From contig JAODMT010000009.1 in NCBI GenBank assembly GCA_025464975.1, forward strand, positions 310,001 through 374,000: a DNA stretch of 64,000 nucleotides, in the 5' to 3' direction. Positions 57,182-64,000 of this stretch are shown in pieces. The stretch is from Microbacteriaceae bacterium. Its GTDB lineage: Bacteria > Actinomycetota > Actinomycetes > Actinomycetales > Microbacteriaceae. Below the pieces are notes generated by a model that worked only from the letters and a program-made list of their open reading frames with translations, searched no databases and had not been told where the DNA came from. How positions within the stretch are numbered: position 1 is the stretch's first letter; each line of letters opens with the position of its first letter. A program made the translations under genes and the position numbers.

Positions 57182-58306
57182 TTAGACCGTGATTGCGGAC
57201 CCGAAGCTGATGAAGGAGGCCCGGAGCATGTCGAAAGTCTCGTCGTCGGTCGACACGTGCGGGCTCAGCCGCACCGCATTCTGACGAACGGTGACGCTGA
57301 CCCCGTGATTGAAAAGTGACGCGGTCAGCGTTGTGAGCTGATCGGCCGCCGGTTTCAGCACGACGATTCCGGCGCGTTCGTTCTCCGCCCGCGGTGACAC
57401 GACCGGGATGGCGAACTCGTCGGCCAGGTCGATCACCCGGGACACCTTCTCCGCGAGCCGAACGCTGATGGCAGCGACACCGACGCCGCTGATTTCCTCC
57501 AGGGCGGCGGCAAGGCGGGCCTGCGCGATCGGGCTTGGGTTGCTGATGCTGTAGCCGGCAGCGCCGGGTGCCGGCGGAACGATCTCGTCGAGGGGGAGGT
57601 CCTCGGCTTCGCTCGCGCTGAATCCGGAGAACACGGGGGTCAGTCGATTCAGCGCTCGATCGCTGAGGGCGAGAAATCCGGTCCCCCACCCCGCGCGCAC
57701 CCACTTCTGGCCGCCGCTTGCCACAATGTCGGCGAGTTCGAACGGGGCATCGACCACACCGAGGCCCTGGATCGCGTCGACGATGAGCAGCCGGTCGCCG
57801 ATCACCTGTCGGATTCCCTCGATGTCCACGAGGTAGCCGGTGCGGAAGTCGACGAGGCTCACCGCGACGGCAACCGTGCTCGGGGTGAGTTGGTCACGGA
57901 TGACTCCGGGGGTGATCGGACCTCCGGAGGTGTCGAGCCACACCGGGTTGAGAACCTTGAGTGCTTCCGACGCTCGAGCGGCCGCGAAAGTCAGGGAGGG
58001 GAACTCCGCGGCGGAGAGCAGCGCGCCGCCGGTGATACCGAACATGGCGTGCATGAGTCCGGAGCTCGTGTTCGGCTGAAAGACCACCTGATCGGCCGGG
58101 AATCGGGTGAGGGAACTTACCGCCTCACGCACCCTGAGGTCTTGCCGGTCGAGGCTAGTCAGGCTCCCGAAGCGGGCCCGCCGAAGCAGCTCGATCTGCG
58201 CCTGCTCTTCCTCCAGAACGGCCCGTCCGAACGGGCCGATTCGGGCGAAGTCCAGGAACCCGGGCTCTTCGGAGAATCCCGAGGCGTACTCATCGACGGT
58301 CAGCAT
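57182..58306 (-). CDS. Class V aminotransferase-fold PLP enzyme
   Basis: 374 residues, aminotransferase class V superfamily (isopenicillin N epimerase/cysteine desulfurase-like). PLP lysine in VASGGQKWVRAGWGTGFL. The loop RGSLTSLDRQDLR-type substrate region lies near residues 46-55. The C-terminal small domain ends in RLSPHVSTDDETFDMLRASF. The ATG follows the uppS stop by three bases (TGAACCATG), so it is co-translated with uppS. The exact reaction is not predicted. Confidence 0.88.
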   Translation of the reverse strand: MLTVDEYASGFSEEPGFLDFARIGPFGRAVLEEEQAQIELLRRARFGSLTSLDRQDLRVREAVSSLTRFPADQVVFQPNTSSGLMHAMFGITGGALLSAAEFPSLTFAAARASEALKVLNPVWLDTSGGPITPGVIRDQLTPSTVAVAVSLVDFRTGYLVDIEGIRQVIGDRLLIVDAIQGLGVVDAPFELADIVASGGQKWVRAGWGTGFLALSDRALNRLTPVFSGFSASEAEDLPLDEIVPPAPGAAGYSISNPSPIAQARLAAALEEISGVGVAAISVRLAEKVSRVIDLADEFAIPVVSPRAENERAGIVVLKPAADQLTTLTASLFNHGVSVTVRQNAVRLSPHVSTDDETFDMLRASFISFGSAITV

Positions 58307-58309
58307 GGT

Positions 58310-59095
58310 TCAACTACCGTACCGGCGCTGGCGCCGCGAGTAGTCACGCAAGGCTCGCAGGAAGTCGACCTCGCGCAGATCCGGCCCGAGTGCCTCCACG
58401 AAGTAGAACTCGCTATGAGCGCTCTGCCAGAGCATGAAATCACTCAGTCGCTGTTCGCCCGACGTTCGGATCACGAGGTCGGGGTCCGGTTGTCCGCCCG
58501 TGTACAGGTGGTCGCCGATGAGCTCGGGGGTGAGGATCTCGGCGAGAGCGTCAAGAGTGCCGCCCTCCTCCTCGTGCTTGGTGACGATGCTCCGCATGGC
58601 GTCCGCGATCTCGCGCCGCCCGCCATAACCGACGGCGAGGTTGATGTGCAGTCCCGTGTTGGATCGGGTGCGCTCCTCCGCCGCTGCGAGCGTCGCGACC
58701 AGTTCCGGGGGAAGGCCGTCGGCCGAGCCGACGTGTTGCACGCGCCAGTTTCGGAAGTGCGAGAGGTCCTCTGCCAGATCCCCGATGATCCGAAACAGTT
58801 CGTCGAGCTCGTCGCTGTGACGGCCCGTGAGGTTGTCGGTCGACAGCAGGTAGAGCGTCGCGGTCGCGATGCCGAGGTCGTCACACCAGATGAGGAACTC
58901 GCGGAATTTCGCCGCCCCAGCCCGGTGACCGTGGGCAGCCGTTTCGAGCAGCCGTTGCCTGGCCCAGCGGCGATTGCCATCGAGAATCATGGCCACATGC
59001 CTCGGAAGCTCTTGGGTGCCAAGGTAGCGGCGAATGCGATTCTGATAGAGCCCGTAAAGGATGCCTCGTCCGAGGGGAACTTCCCGCTTTGCCAC
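58310..59095 (-). CDS. uppS: Isoprenyl transferase (cis-prenyl diphosphate synthase, UppS family)
   Basis: 261 residues from the GTG at 59093-59095. It condenses IPP onto an allylic diphosphate for the cell-wall lipid carrier. Motifs: AMILDGNRRWARQR with catalytic Asp39, FLIWCDDLGIATATLYLLSTDN, and PDLVIRTSGEQRLSDFMLWQSAHSE. The open frame could start two codons earlier at ATG, but TAGCGT is directly followed by that ATG, whereas the GTG is six bases away, as in other leaderless genes here. Receives IPP from the IspH pathway. Confidence 0.95.
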   Translation of the reverse strand: MAKREVPLGRGILYGLYQNRIRRYLGTQELPRHVAMILDGNRRWARQRLLETAAHGHRAGAAKFREFLIWCDDLGIATATLYLLSTDNLTGRHSDELDELFRIIGDLAEDLSHFRNWRVQHVGSADGLPPELVATLAAAEERTRSNTGLHINLAVGYGGRREIADAMRSIVTKHEEEGGTLDALAEILTPELIGDHLYTGGQPDPDLVIRTSGEQRLSDFMLWQSAHSEFYFVEALGPDLREVDFLRALRDYSRRQRRYGS

Positions 59096-59101
59096 ACACA
59101 T

Positions 59102-59107
59102 ACGCTA
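59102..59107 (-). promoter_or_regulatory. Leaderless -10 box of uppS
   Basis: TAGCGT on the minus strand, six nt before the GTG at 59093-59095 and abutting the ATG at 59099-59101. Confidence 0.6.
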
Positions 59108-59155
59108 GTGCAACCGGCCAGAGGTATCGGTCAGCGAGCGAAGCGAGCTCGGGTC

Positions 59156-59161
59156 TAGGCT
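59156..59161 (+). promoter_or_regulatory. Leaderless -10 box of trhA
   Basis: TAGGCT, seven nt before the ATG at 59169. Just upstream lies a GCGAGCGAAGCGAGC hairpin (59133-59151) that may be a third, divergent member of the intergenic repeat family. Confidence 0.6.
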
Positions 59162-59168
59162 CGCTGTC

Positions 59169-59942
59169 ATGAGTCAGGATGAGGGTCACTCGGCCGCCCC
59201 GGACAGCACCGAGGATTCCGGACCGGACCTCCCCAACATCCCCCTGTTGGACGATGCGATCGAAGAGAGCCCGACGGACGAGCGCGCGGCGCTGCTGCTG
59301 CAGAAGCCGAGTTGGCGCGGGTGGATCCACGCCGGCACGTTCCCGGTCGCGATCATCCTCGGCATCGTACTGATCGTGCTCGCGCGCGGTCAGGCGGCGA
59401 AGATCTCCAGCACGGTCTTCGTGCTCTCCTCGCTCCTGCTCTTCGGCGTCTCGGCCCTGTATCACCGGTTCGACTGGAACGACCGCACGAAAAGACTGCT
59501 CAAGCGACTCGACCACGCGAACATCTTTCTGCTGATCGCCGGTTCTTACACGCCGATCACAGTGTTGGCACTCCCGCACCCCAAGGCCGTGCTGCTGCTG
59601 TGGCTCGTCTGGGGCGGCGCGGCGGTCGGCATCGGCTTCCGTGTGTTTTGGATCGGCGCCCCCCGCTGGCTGTACGTCCCGCTGTATCTTCTGCTCGGCT
59701 ACGCGTCGCTGGCCTTCATTGTTGACTTCTACGCCGCGAACGCCGCCATGATGAGCCTCATCCTGCTCGGCGGGATCTTTTACACGGTCGGCGCGGTGAT
59801 CTATGGCTTCAAACGGCCCAACCCGGTTCCCGGCGTGTTCGGCTTCCACGAAATCTTCCACGCCTTGACCCTGCTGGCATTCCTTTGCCACTGGACGGCG
59901 ATTCTGCTTGTCGCGGTCAATCCGCCCGTCCTGGCCGGCTGA
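59169..59942 (+). CDS. trhA: Hemolysin III family membrane protein (TrhA/PAQR type)
   Basis: 257 residues: polar N-terminus of about 50, then seven membrane helices. The PAQR motif residues are visible: WIHAGTFP, SALYHRFDWN (Ser, His, Asp), and the C-terminal HEIFHALTLLAFLCHW with two His. In E. coli TrhA helps to control membrane lipid energetics; older names call it hemolysin. Leaderless ATG after TAGGCT. Confidence 0.9.
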   Translation: MSQDEGHSAAPDSTEDSGPDLPNIPLLDDAIEESPTDERAALLLQKPSWRGWIHAGTFPVAIILGIVLIVLARGQAAKISSTVFVLSSLLLFGVSALYHRFDWNDRTKRLLKRLDHANIFLLIAGSYTPITVLALPHPKAVLLLWLVWGGAAVGIGFRVFWIGAPRWLYVPLYLLLGYASLAFIVDFYAANAAMMSLILLGGIFYTVGAVIYGFKRPNPVPGVFGFHEIFHALTLLAFLCHWTAILLVAVNPPVLAG

Positions 59943-59955
59943 TGTCAGGCCGGCC
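59933..59955. terminator. Hairpin at the trhA stop
   Basis: GGCCGGC (59933-59939) pairs with GCCGGCC (59949-59955) over a 9-nt loop containing the stop codon. No U-tract. It lies between convergent genes. Confidence 0.4.
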
Positions 59956-60002
59956 GCTGTTCTGGCCGGCTCGGACGCGGTCGGCGCTCAGGGGCCGGTG
60001 AA

Positions 60003-60239
60003 TCAGTCGACGTGGTCGGCGGCGTCTCGCTCGGCCTCGAGCTGCTCGCGGATCTCACCGCGGTACCGGACGCGGCGCACCCGGCGAACGAGATCGATGC
60101 AGAGCAGAATCACCGCGCACGCGACGAGAAAAATGGCGAGGAATCCGAACCAGCCCGGCGTGACCGAGTTCTCGTCGAAGTTGGGTTGCGGCGTCGGAGT
60201 GGCGGCGAGTCGGACTATCGCCGAGTAGAGGATGTTCAT
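60003..60239 (-). CDS. Small membrane protein coupled to mca
   Basis: 78 residues with an N-terminal extracytoplasmic part, one clear membrane helix (about 30-50, WFGFLAIFLVACAVILLCIDL) and a basic then acidic cytoplasmic tail (RRVRRVRYRGEIREQLEAE). Its ATG overlaps the mca stop by four bases, so it is made with Mca. A similar small membrane gene follows mca in many Actinobacteria; function unknown. Confidence 0.8.
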   Translation of the reverse strand: MNILYSAIVRLAATPTPQPNFDENSVTPGWFGFLAIFLVACAVILLCIDLVRRVRRVRYRGEIREQLEAERDAADHVD

Positions 60240-61126
60240 TCGGTGACCTCCCGGTCGTCGGTCCCATCATCGGAGACCCCAGCGAAGAGATCGGATTCGG
60301 GCACTGATGATTCGACGCGAGATACGGCGAGTTGAAAGTCCTCGAACGGCCAGGCCTCACGTTGAAGGTCGTTCGGCCAGAAGAAGAAGGCGCTGTCGGG
60401 CGGGACCTGACTCGCGTGCGAGAGCAGGGCGCGATCCCGAGCCTCGAAGAACTCGCCGACCGGCACGTGCGAGGTGGCGAGATCGGGTCGGGCGCCCATC
60501 CACTCCCGCATCTCCGAGAGCCGCTTGAGCTCGGGCGAGTCCGGCCGCTTAACGAGCAGGTACTGGTACATCGCTTCGATGCGCGGGGCGTTGAAGGTGC
60601 GGTCGTAGTACACCTTGGAGATCTGCCACGGGTCCCCGGCCCTCGGGTATCGTGCGGCGTCCGCTGCGGCGTCGAAGGCGAACATGGAAATCTCATGCGT
60701 GCGAATGTGATCGGGGTGTGGGTACCCACCGGTCTCGTCGTACGTCACGAGCACCTGCGGGCGGTACTCGCGGATGATCTTCACGAGCGGCTCCCCCGAA
60801 ATCTCGAGGGGGATGACCGAGAACGAATTTGCCGGCACCGGCTCACCGTTCTTCGGGAGGCCGGAGTCCTGGTAGCCGAGCCAGCGGTGCTCTATGCCCA
60901 TGGCGGCCTGAGCGCCGGCCATTTCCCGTCGGCGCAGCCCGGCCATGTCACGATTTGCCATCGCCGTCGGTTCAAGCGCGTCGTTCTGGATGTCTCCGCG
61001 CTCGCCCCCGGTGCAGCTGACGACGAGCACCTCGACGCCGATGCTTCGGTAATAGGCAGACGTCGCCGCACCCTTGCTCGACTCGTCGTCGGGATGGGCG
61101 TGCACGGCAAGCAGACGCAGTGTCAC
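60236..61126 (-). CDS. mca: Mycothiol S-conjugate amidase
   Basis: 296 residues, zinc amidase of the LmbE/PIG-L family that cleaves mycothiol S-conjugates in detoxification. Zinc ligands in HAHPDDESSKG (His11, Asp14) and YPHPDHIRTHEIS; LGYQDSGLP is conserved. The family also includes MshB, but length and sequence resemble Mca. The GTG at 61124-61126 follows TAGGAG; the longer frame lacks support. Followed by the overlapping small membrane gene. Confidence 0.93.
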   Translation of the reverse strand: MTLRLLAVHAHPDDESSKGAATSAYYRSIGVEVLVVSCTGGERGDIQNDALEPTAMANRDMAGLRRREMAGAQAAMGIEHRWLGYQDSGLPKNGEPVPANSFSVIPLEISGEPLVKIIREYRPQVLVTYDETGGYPHPDHIRTHEISMFAFDAAADAARYPRAGDPWQISKVYYDRTFNAPRIEAMYQYLLVKRPDSPELKRLSEMREWMGARPDLATSHVPVGEFFEARDRALLSHASQVPPDSAFFFWPNDLQREAWPFEDFQLAVSRVESSVPESDLFAGVSDDGTDDREVTE

Positions 61127-61187
61127 CGAACTCCTAGCGATTGGCAGATAACCTTGGACTACAAGAATAGGCGTGCGGGGATGTGAC

Positions 61188-61634
61188 ATGAGTGCGATCG
61201 ACGAAGAGCTCGAAGAGGCGCATCGCCGCGCGCCGGTCGAATCCTCGGCAATATCCGCCCGTTACGGTCGCACGCCCGAGCGGAAGCGCCGAATTCGCTG
61301 GACATACATCGGAGCGGCCGCGGTGGCCGCCGCCGTGCTGACCGCCTGGGCGGCCTGGTCCGGCCTCGCCCAGGTCAGCGGCACGGTCGACGCCGTCGAT
61401 GGCGGCGCGACCATCCTCAGCGACCGGAGCGTGAGCATCAGCTATCAGGTGTCCATGCCGCCGGGTGACACGGCGAGCTGTGCCCTACAGGTGCAAAATG
61501 CGGCGCACGCGATCGTTGGGTGGCGCATTGTGAAAATCCCCGCCTCTACGCGCTCCACTACGGCACACACCCACGTCGTACTCAGCTCGGAACGCGGTGT
61601 CACCGGGTTGATCTACAGTTGTTGGCTGACCTAA
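61188..61634 (+). CDS. DUF4307 membrane protein
   Basis: 148 residues. Starts MSAIDEELEEAHRR; RYGRTPERKRR precedes a membrane helix (about 38-57), and a beta-rich extracytoplasmic domain with two cysteines (TASCALQVQNAAHAIVG, YSCWLT) follows. This is DUF4307, an actinobacterial family often near mca and greA. The ATG follows GGGGATGTGAC. A terminator lies 18 bases after the stop. Confidence 0.88.
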   Translation: MSAIDEELEEAHRRAPVESSAISARYGRTPERKRRIRWTYIGAAAVAAAVLTAWAAWSGLAQVSGTVDAVDGGATILSDRSVSISYQVSMPPGDTASCALQVQNAAHAIVGWRIVKIPASTRSTTAHTHVVLSSERGVTGLIYSCWLT

Positions 61635-61652
61635 ACTTGCCTCATTGAACTA

Positions 61653-61686
61653 GAGACCGGCCGTGCGGCCGGTCTCATTTGTTTTA
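61653..61686 (+). terminator. Rho-independent terminator after the DUF4307 gene
   Basis: GAGACCGGCC (61653-61662) pairs with GGCCGGTCTC (61667-61676) over a 4-nt loop and is followed by ATTTGTTTTA. Strong stem and U-tract. Confidence 0.85.
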
Positions 61687-61752
61687 TCCGCATCCGCGCC
61701 GCCTGCACCGAGGCGGCTCGTCCACCCGGGGTACATCCGCGAGGAGCACACA

Positions 61753-62244
61753 GTGTCCACCGAAACCAATGAAACCTGGCTGACCCAGGAAGCTTTCGAC
61801 CGCCGCAGCGCAGAGCTCGAGCAGCTCTCTGGCGTCGGAAGAATCGAGATCGCGAAGAAGATCGAGTCGGCGCGCGAAGAGGGCGACCTCAAAGAGAACG
61901 GCGGCTACCACGCAGCCAAGGAGGAGCAGGGCAAGATGGAGGCCCGCATCCGCGTTCTCACGGAGCTCTTGCGCCACGCCAAGGTCGGGGCGGCGCCGGA
62001 GAGCACGGGGGTCGTGCAGTCCGGAACCGTCATCACGGCCCGCATCCTCGGCGACGAGAGCGTCTTCCTTCTGGGAAGTCGTGAAATCGTCGGCGAAGAC
62101 AGCGATCTCGACGTGTACAGCGAAGGCAGTCCGCTCGGTGGAGCGATCCTCGGTCACGAGGTAGGCGAAACGGTGTCCTATACCGCCCCGAACGGCAAGG
62201 AGATCACCGTGCAGATCGACAAGGTAGAGACCTACGTCCCCTGA
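61753..62244 (+). CDS. greA: Transcription elongation factor GreA
   Basis: 163 residues. Rescues backtracked RNA polymerase. N-terminal coiled coil with the conserved tip (KIESAREEGDLKENGGYHAAKEEQGKMEARI, containing the acidic Asp/Glu pair) and C-terminal domain (SPLGGAILGHEVGETVSYTAPNG). The start is GTG 61753 after GAGGAGC; the longer frame runs through the preceding terminator. Confidence 0.95.
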   Translation: MSTETNETWLTQEAFDRRSAELEQLSGVGRIEIAKKIESAREEGDLKENGGYHAAKEEQGKMEARIRVLTELLRHAKVGAAPESTGVVQSGTVITARILGDESVFLLGSREIVGEDSDLDVYSEGSPLGGAILGHEVGETVSYTAPNGKEITVQIDKVETYVP

Positions 62245-62258
62245 GCCGATGAGAACGG

Positions 62259-63497
62259 CTAAAAGTCGACCCGCGGCTCGTACCCGGCATCGATGAGGTG
62301 CCGAAGCACGCGTTGAACATGCTCGGGACCGCGCGTCTCGATGCTCAGCTCGATCTCGACGTCGCTAATGAGAGCGTTTCGACCGTGCCTGGTGTGGAGA
62401 ACCTCGACGACGTTGGCGTTCGCCTCGGAGATGAGTTCGGCGATGCGTGCGAGTTGCCCCGGTCGATCCGGAAGCATCAGCCGAAGTTTGAGGTAGCGGT
62501 CGGACGCCGCTAGCCCGCGGGAGATGACGCGCTCCATGACGAGCGGGTCGATGTTGCCGCCGCTGAGGATCGCGACCGTCGGCCCGGTGCTCGAGATCTG
62601 CCCGGTCATGATCGCGGCGACCGAAACGGCTCCCGCAGGTTCGACTACGAGCTTCGCACGCTCGAGCAGCACGAGCATGGCCCGTGCGATGTCGTCATCG
62701 GAGACGGTGATGACTTCATCAACGGCCTGCTGCACGATCTCGAAGTTGAGGAGGCCCGGCTTGTTGACCGCGATTCCGTCGGCGATCGTCGGCGAGATCG
62801 TGATCTCCGTCGACACGCCGTTACGCAACGAGATCGGATAAGGGGCGGCATTCTCGGCCTGCACACCGATGATGCGCACGATCCTCCCGTCCCGGGCGAA
62901 TTTCTGCTTGAGTGCGCTTGCGACGCCGGAGATGAGTCCCCCACCGCCGATCGGCACTATTACCGTCTGCAGGTCGGGAACCTGGTCGAGAATTTCGAGT
63001 CCGAGCGTTCCCTGGCCCGCCACGACATCCGGGTGATCGAACGGCGGAATGAACACGGCGCCGGTCGTCGCGGCAAACTCGGCCGCCGTGCGCAGCGCCT
63101 CGTCGACGGAATGGCCGCGTAAGACGACTTCCGCGCCGTAGTGGCGGGTCGCCTGAAGCTTGGGCAGCGCCACACCGACGGGCATGAAGATGGTTGCCGC
63201 GATGCCAAGCTCCCGGGCGGCGAACGCGACACCCTGGGCGTGGTTTCCCGCCGATGCGGCCACGACACCGCGCGACTTCTCCTCGTCGGTCAGCTGCGAG
63301 ATGCGGTTGAATCCGCCACGGATCTTGTAGGAGCCGGTTCGCTGCAGATTCTCGCACTTGAGGTACACCGGGGCGCCGAGGAGCTCGGCGAGGAACCGCG
63401 AACTCTCCATCGGGGTCACCTCGGCGACCTGGGACACAACGACGCGCGCCCGTTCGAATTCGGCAAGCGTCGGGCCGGCGAGAGTCAGTTCAGGCAT
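62259..63497 (-). CDS. ilvA: Threonine ammonia-lyase (threonine deaminase), biosynthetic
   Basis: 412 residues, PLP enzyme producing 2-oxobutanoate for isoleucine. PLP Lys58 in GSYKIRGGFN, glycine loop PIGGGGLISG, C-terminal single ACT-like domain (LRLMLPDRPGQLARIAELISEANANVVEV), the shorter type. Its ATG overlaps the stop of the AI-2E family gene by eight bases, so it may be read from that transcript. Confidence 0.95.
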   Translation of the reverse strand: MPELTLAGPTLAEFERARVVVSQVAEVTPMESSRFLAELLGAPVYLKCENLQRTGSYKIRGGFNRISQLTDEEKSRGVVAASAGNHAQGVAFAARELGIAATIFMPVGVALPKLQATRHYGAEVVLRGHSVDEALRTAAEFAATTGAVFIPPFDHPDVVAGQGTLGLEILDQVPDLQTVIVPIGGGGLISGVASALKQKFARDGRIVRIIGVQAENAAPYPISLRNGVSTEITISPTIADGIAVNKPGLLNFEIVQQAVDEVITVSDDDIARAMLVLLERAKLVVEPAGAVSVAAIMTGQISSTGPTVAILSGGNIDPLVMERVISRGLAASDRYLKLRLMLPDRPGQLARIAELISEANANVVEVLHTRHGRNALISDVEIELSIETRGPEHVQRVLRHLIDAGYEPRVDF

Positions 63498-64000
63498 TCC
63501 GTAGTGCGTCCTTCAGGTCCGGATTCGGTTCGGTTCTCCATTGGCCGCTCGCGACGTAGCTGATCATCACGTTGAGGGTCGCGACGACGGGAACGGCGAA
63601 CAGCGCCCCGGGGATTCCGGCGAGGAAGCCGCCGGCAGCCACGGCGAAGACTACGGCGAGCGGGTGAACCTTGACCGCCCCGCCCATGATGAACGGCTGC
63701 AGGACGTGTCCCTCGATCTGCTGCACGAGGATGACGATCCCGAGCATGATGAGCGCAGCGAACGGATTGAGGTAGACGAGAGCGACGAACACCGCGAGCA
63801 CTCCGGTCAGAACAGCACCGACCACCGGGATGAATGAGCCGAGGAAGACCGCGATCGCAATGGGAATGACAAGCGGGAATCCGCCGAAGAACAGGCCGAG
63901 GATGTAGGCGCCGAGTCCGATGCCGACGGCGTCGACGAACGCGACGAAAATCTGGACTCGCACGAAGTTGGTGAGAGTGACCCACCCGGCCTGACCGGAC
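63490..64000 (-). CDS. AI-2E family transporter, C-terminal part (starts outside the window)
   Basis: Partial membrane protein of 170 visible residues; its start lies right of the window. The typical AI-2E C-terminus is present: FLGSFIPVVGAVLTGVLAVFVAL, IVILVQQIEGHVLQPFIMGGAVKVHPLAVV and GIPGALFAVPVVATLNV. The family includes TqsA and Na+/H+ antiporter-like proteins; function uncertain. It overlaps ilvA by eight bases. Confidence 0.9.
   Translation of the reverse strand, partial: SGQAGWVTLTNFVRVQIFVAFVDAVGIGLGAYILGLFFGGFPLVIPIAIAVFLGSFIPVVGAVLTGVLAVFVALVYLNPFAALIMLGIVILVQQIEGHVLQPFIMGGAVKVHPLAVVFAVAAGGFLAGIPGALFAVPVVATLNVMISYVASGQWRTEPNPDLKDALRNA

Overview
The window is high-GC actinobacterial chromosome, most likely from a member of the Microbacteriaceae. 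Supporting signs are mycothiol biochemistry (mca), Actinobacteria-type small proteins (DUF4307, DUF4245, a DUF6264-like protein), strong G/C third positions, and many genes whose start codon lies 6-7 nt after a TAnnnT -10 box, with no ribosome binding site. The genus cannot be fixed from the sequence. No rRNA, tRNA, CRISPR array, transposase, integrase or prophage gene was seen.

Left part (1-13.8 kb): the 5' end of typA, then an oligopeptide/dipeptide ABC importer read leftward (lipoprotein receptor, an unusually long DppB permease, DppC permease, fused double ATPase). A membrane PH-domain gene on the opposite strand splits the permeases from the ATPase. A CPBP protease follows, then gcvT-gcvH-gcvP behind a tandem glycine riboswitch.

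13.8-34.3 kb is accessory. An alpha-glucoside locus (LacI regulator, small membrane protein, two permeases, lipoprotein receptor, divergent GH13 glucosidase) has one palindromic operator between the two divergent promoters. An aldo/keto reductase and a LON-domain protein follow. Next is a five-gene MacAB/YknXYZ-like export operon with two adaptor proteins and a lipoprotein, all three carrying Gly-rich segments. After a gene-poor stretch comes a ribose-type sugar ABC importer with a divergent LacI regulator and its own operator, then an EamA exporter.

34.5-64 kb is mostly housekeeping: a zinc alcohol dehydrogenase beside the remnant of another alcohol dehydrogenase, an alpha/beta hydrolase, a rifampicin-phosphotransferase-like protein, ychF, a methyltransferase/SseB pair, an exonuclease, mmsA, rmuC, glpX and fba (gluconeogenesis), a DUF6264-like protein with ispH, xseA-xseB, DUF4245 coupled to a beta-carbonic anhydrase, fumC, PhoH, uppS with a class V aminotransferase, trhA, mca with a small membrane partner, a DUF4307 protein, greA, ilvA and a partial AI-2E family gene.

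Start codons were chosen by reading upstream for ribosome binding sites, overlaps with the preceding stop, or leaderless -10 boxes, so many differ from the longest open frame. Domain names rest on motif recognition; no database search was run.
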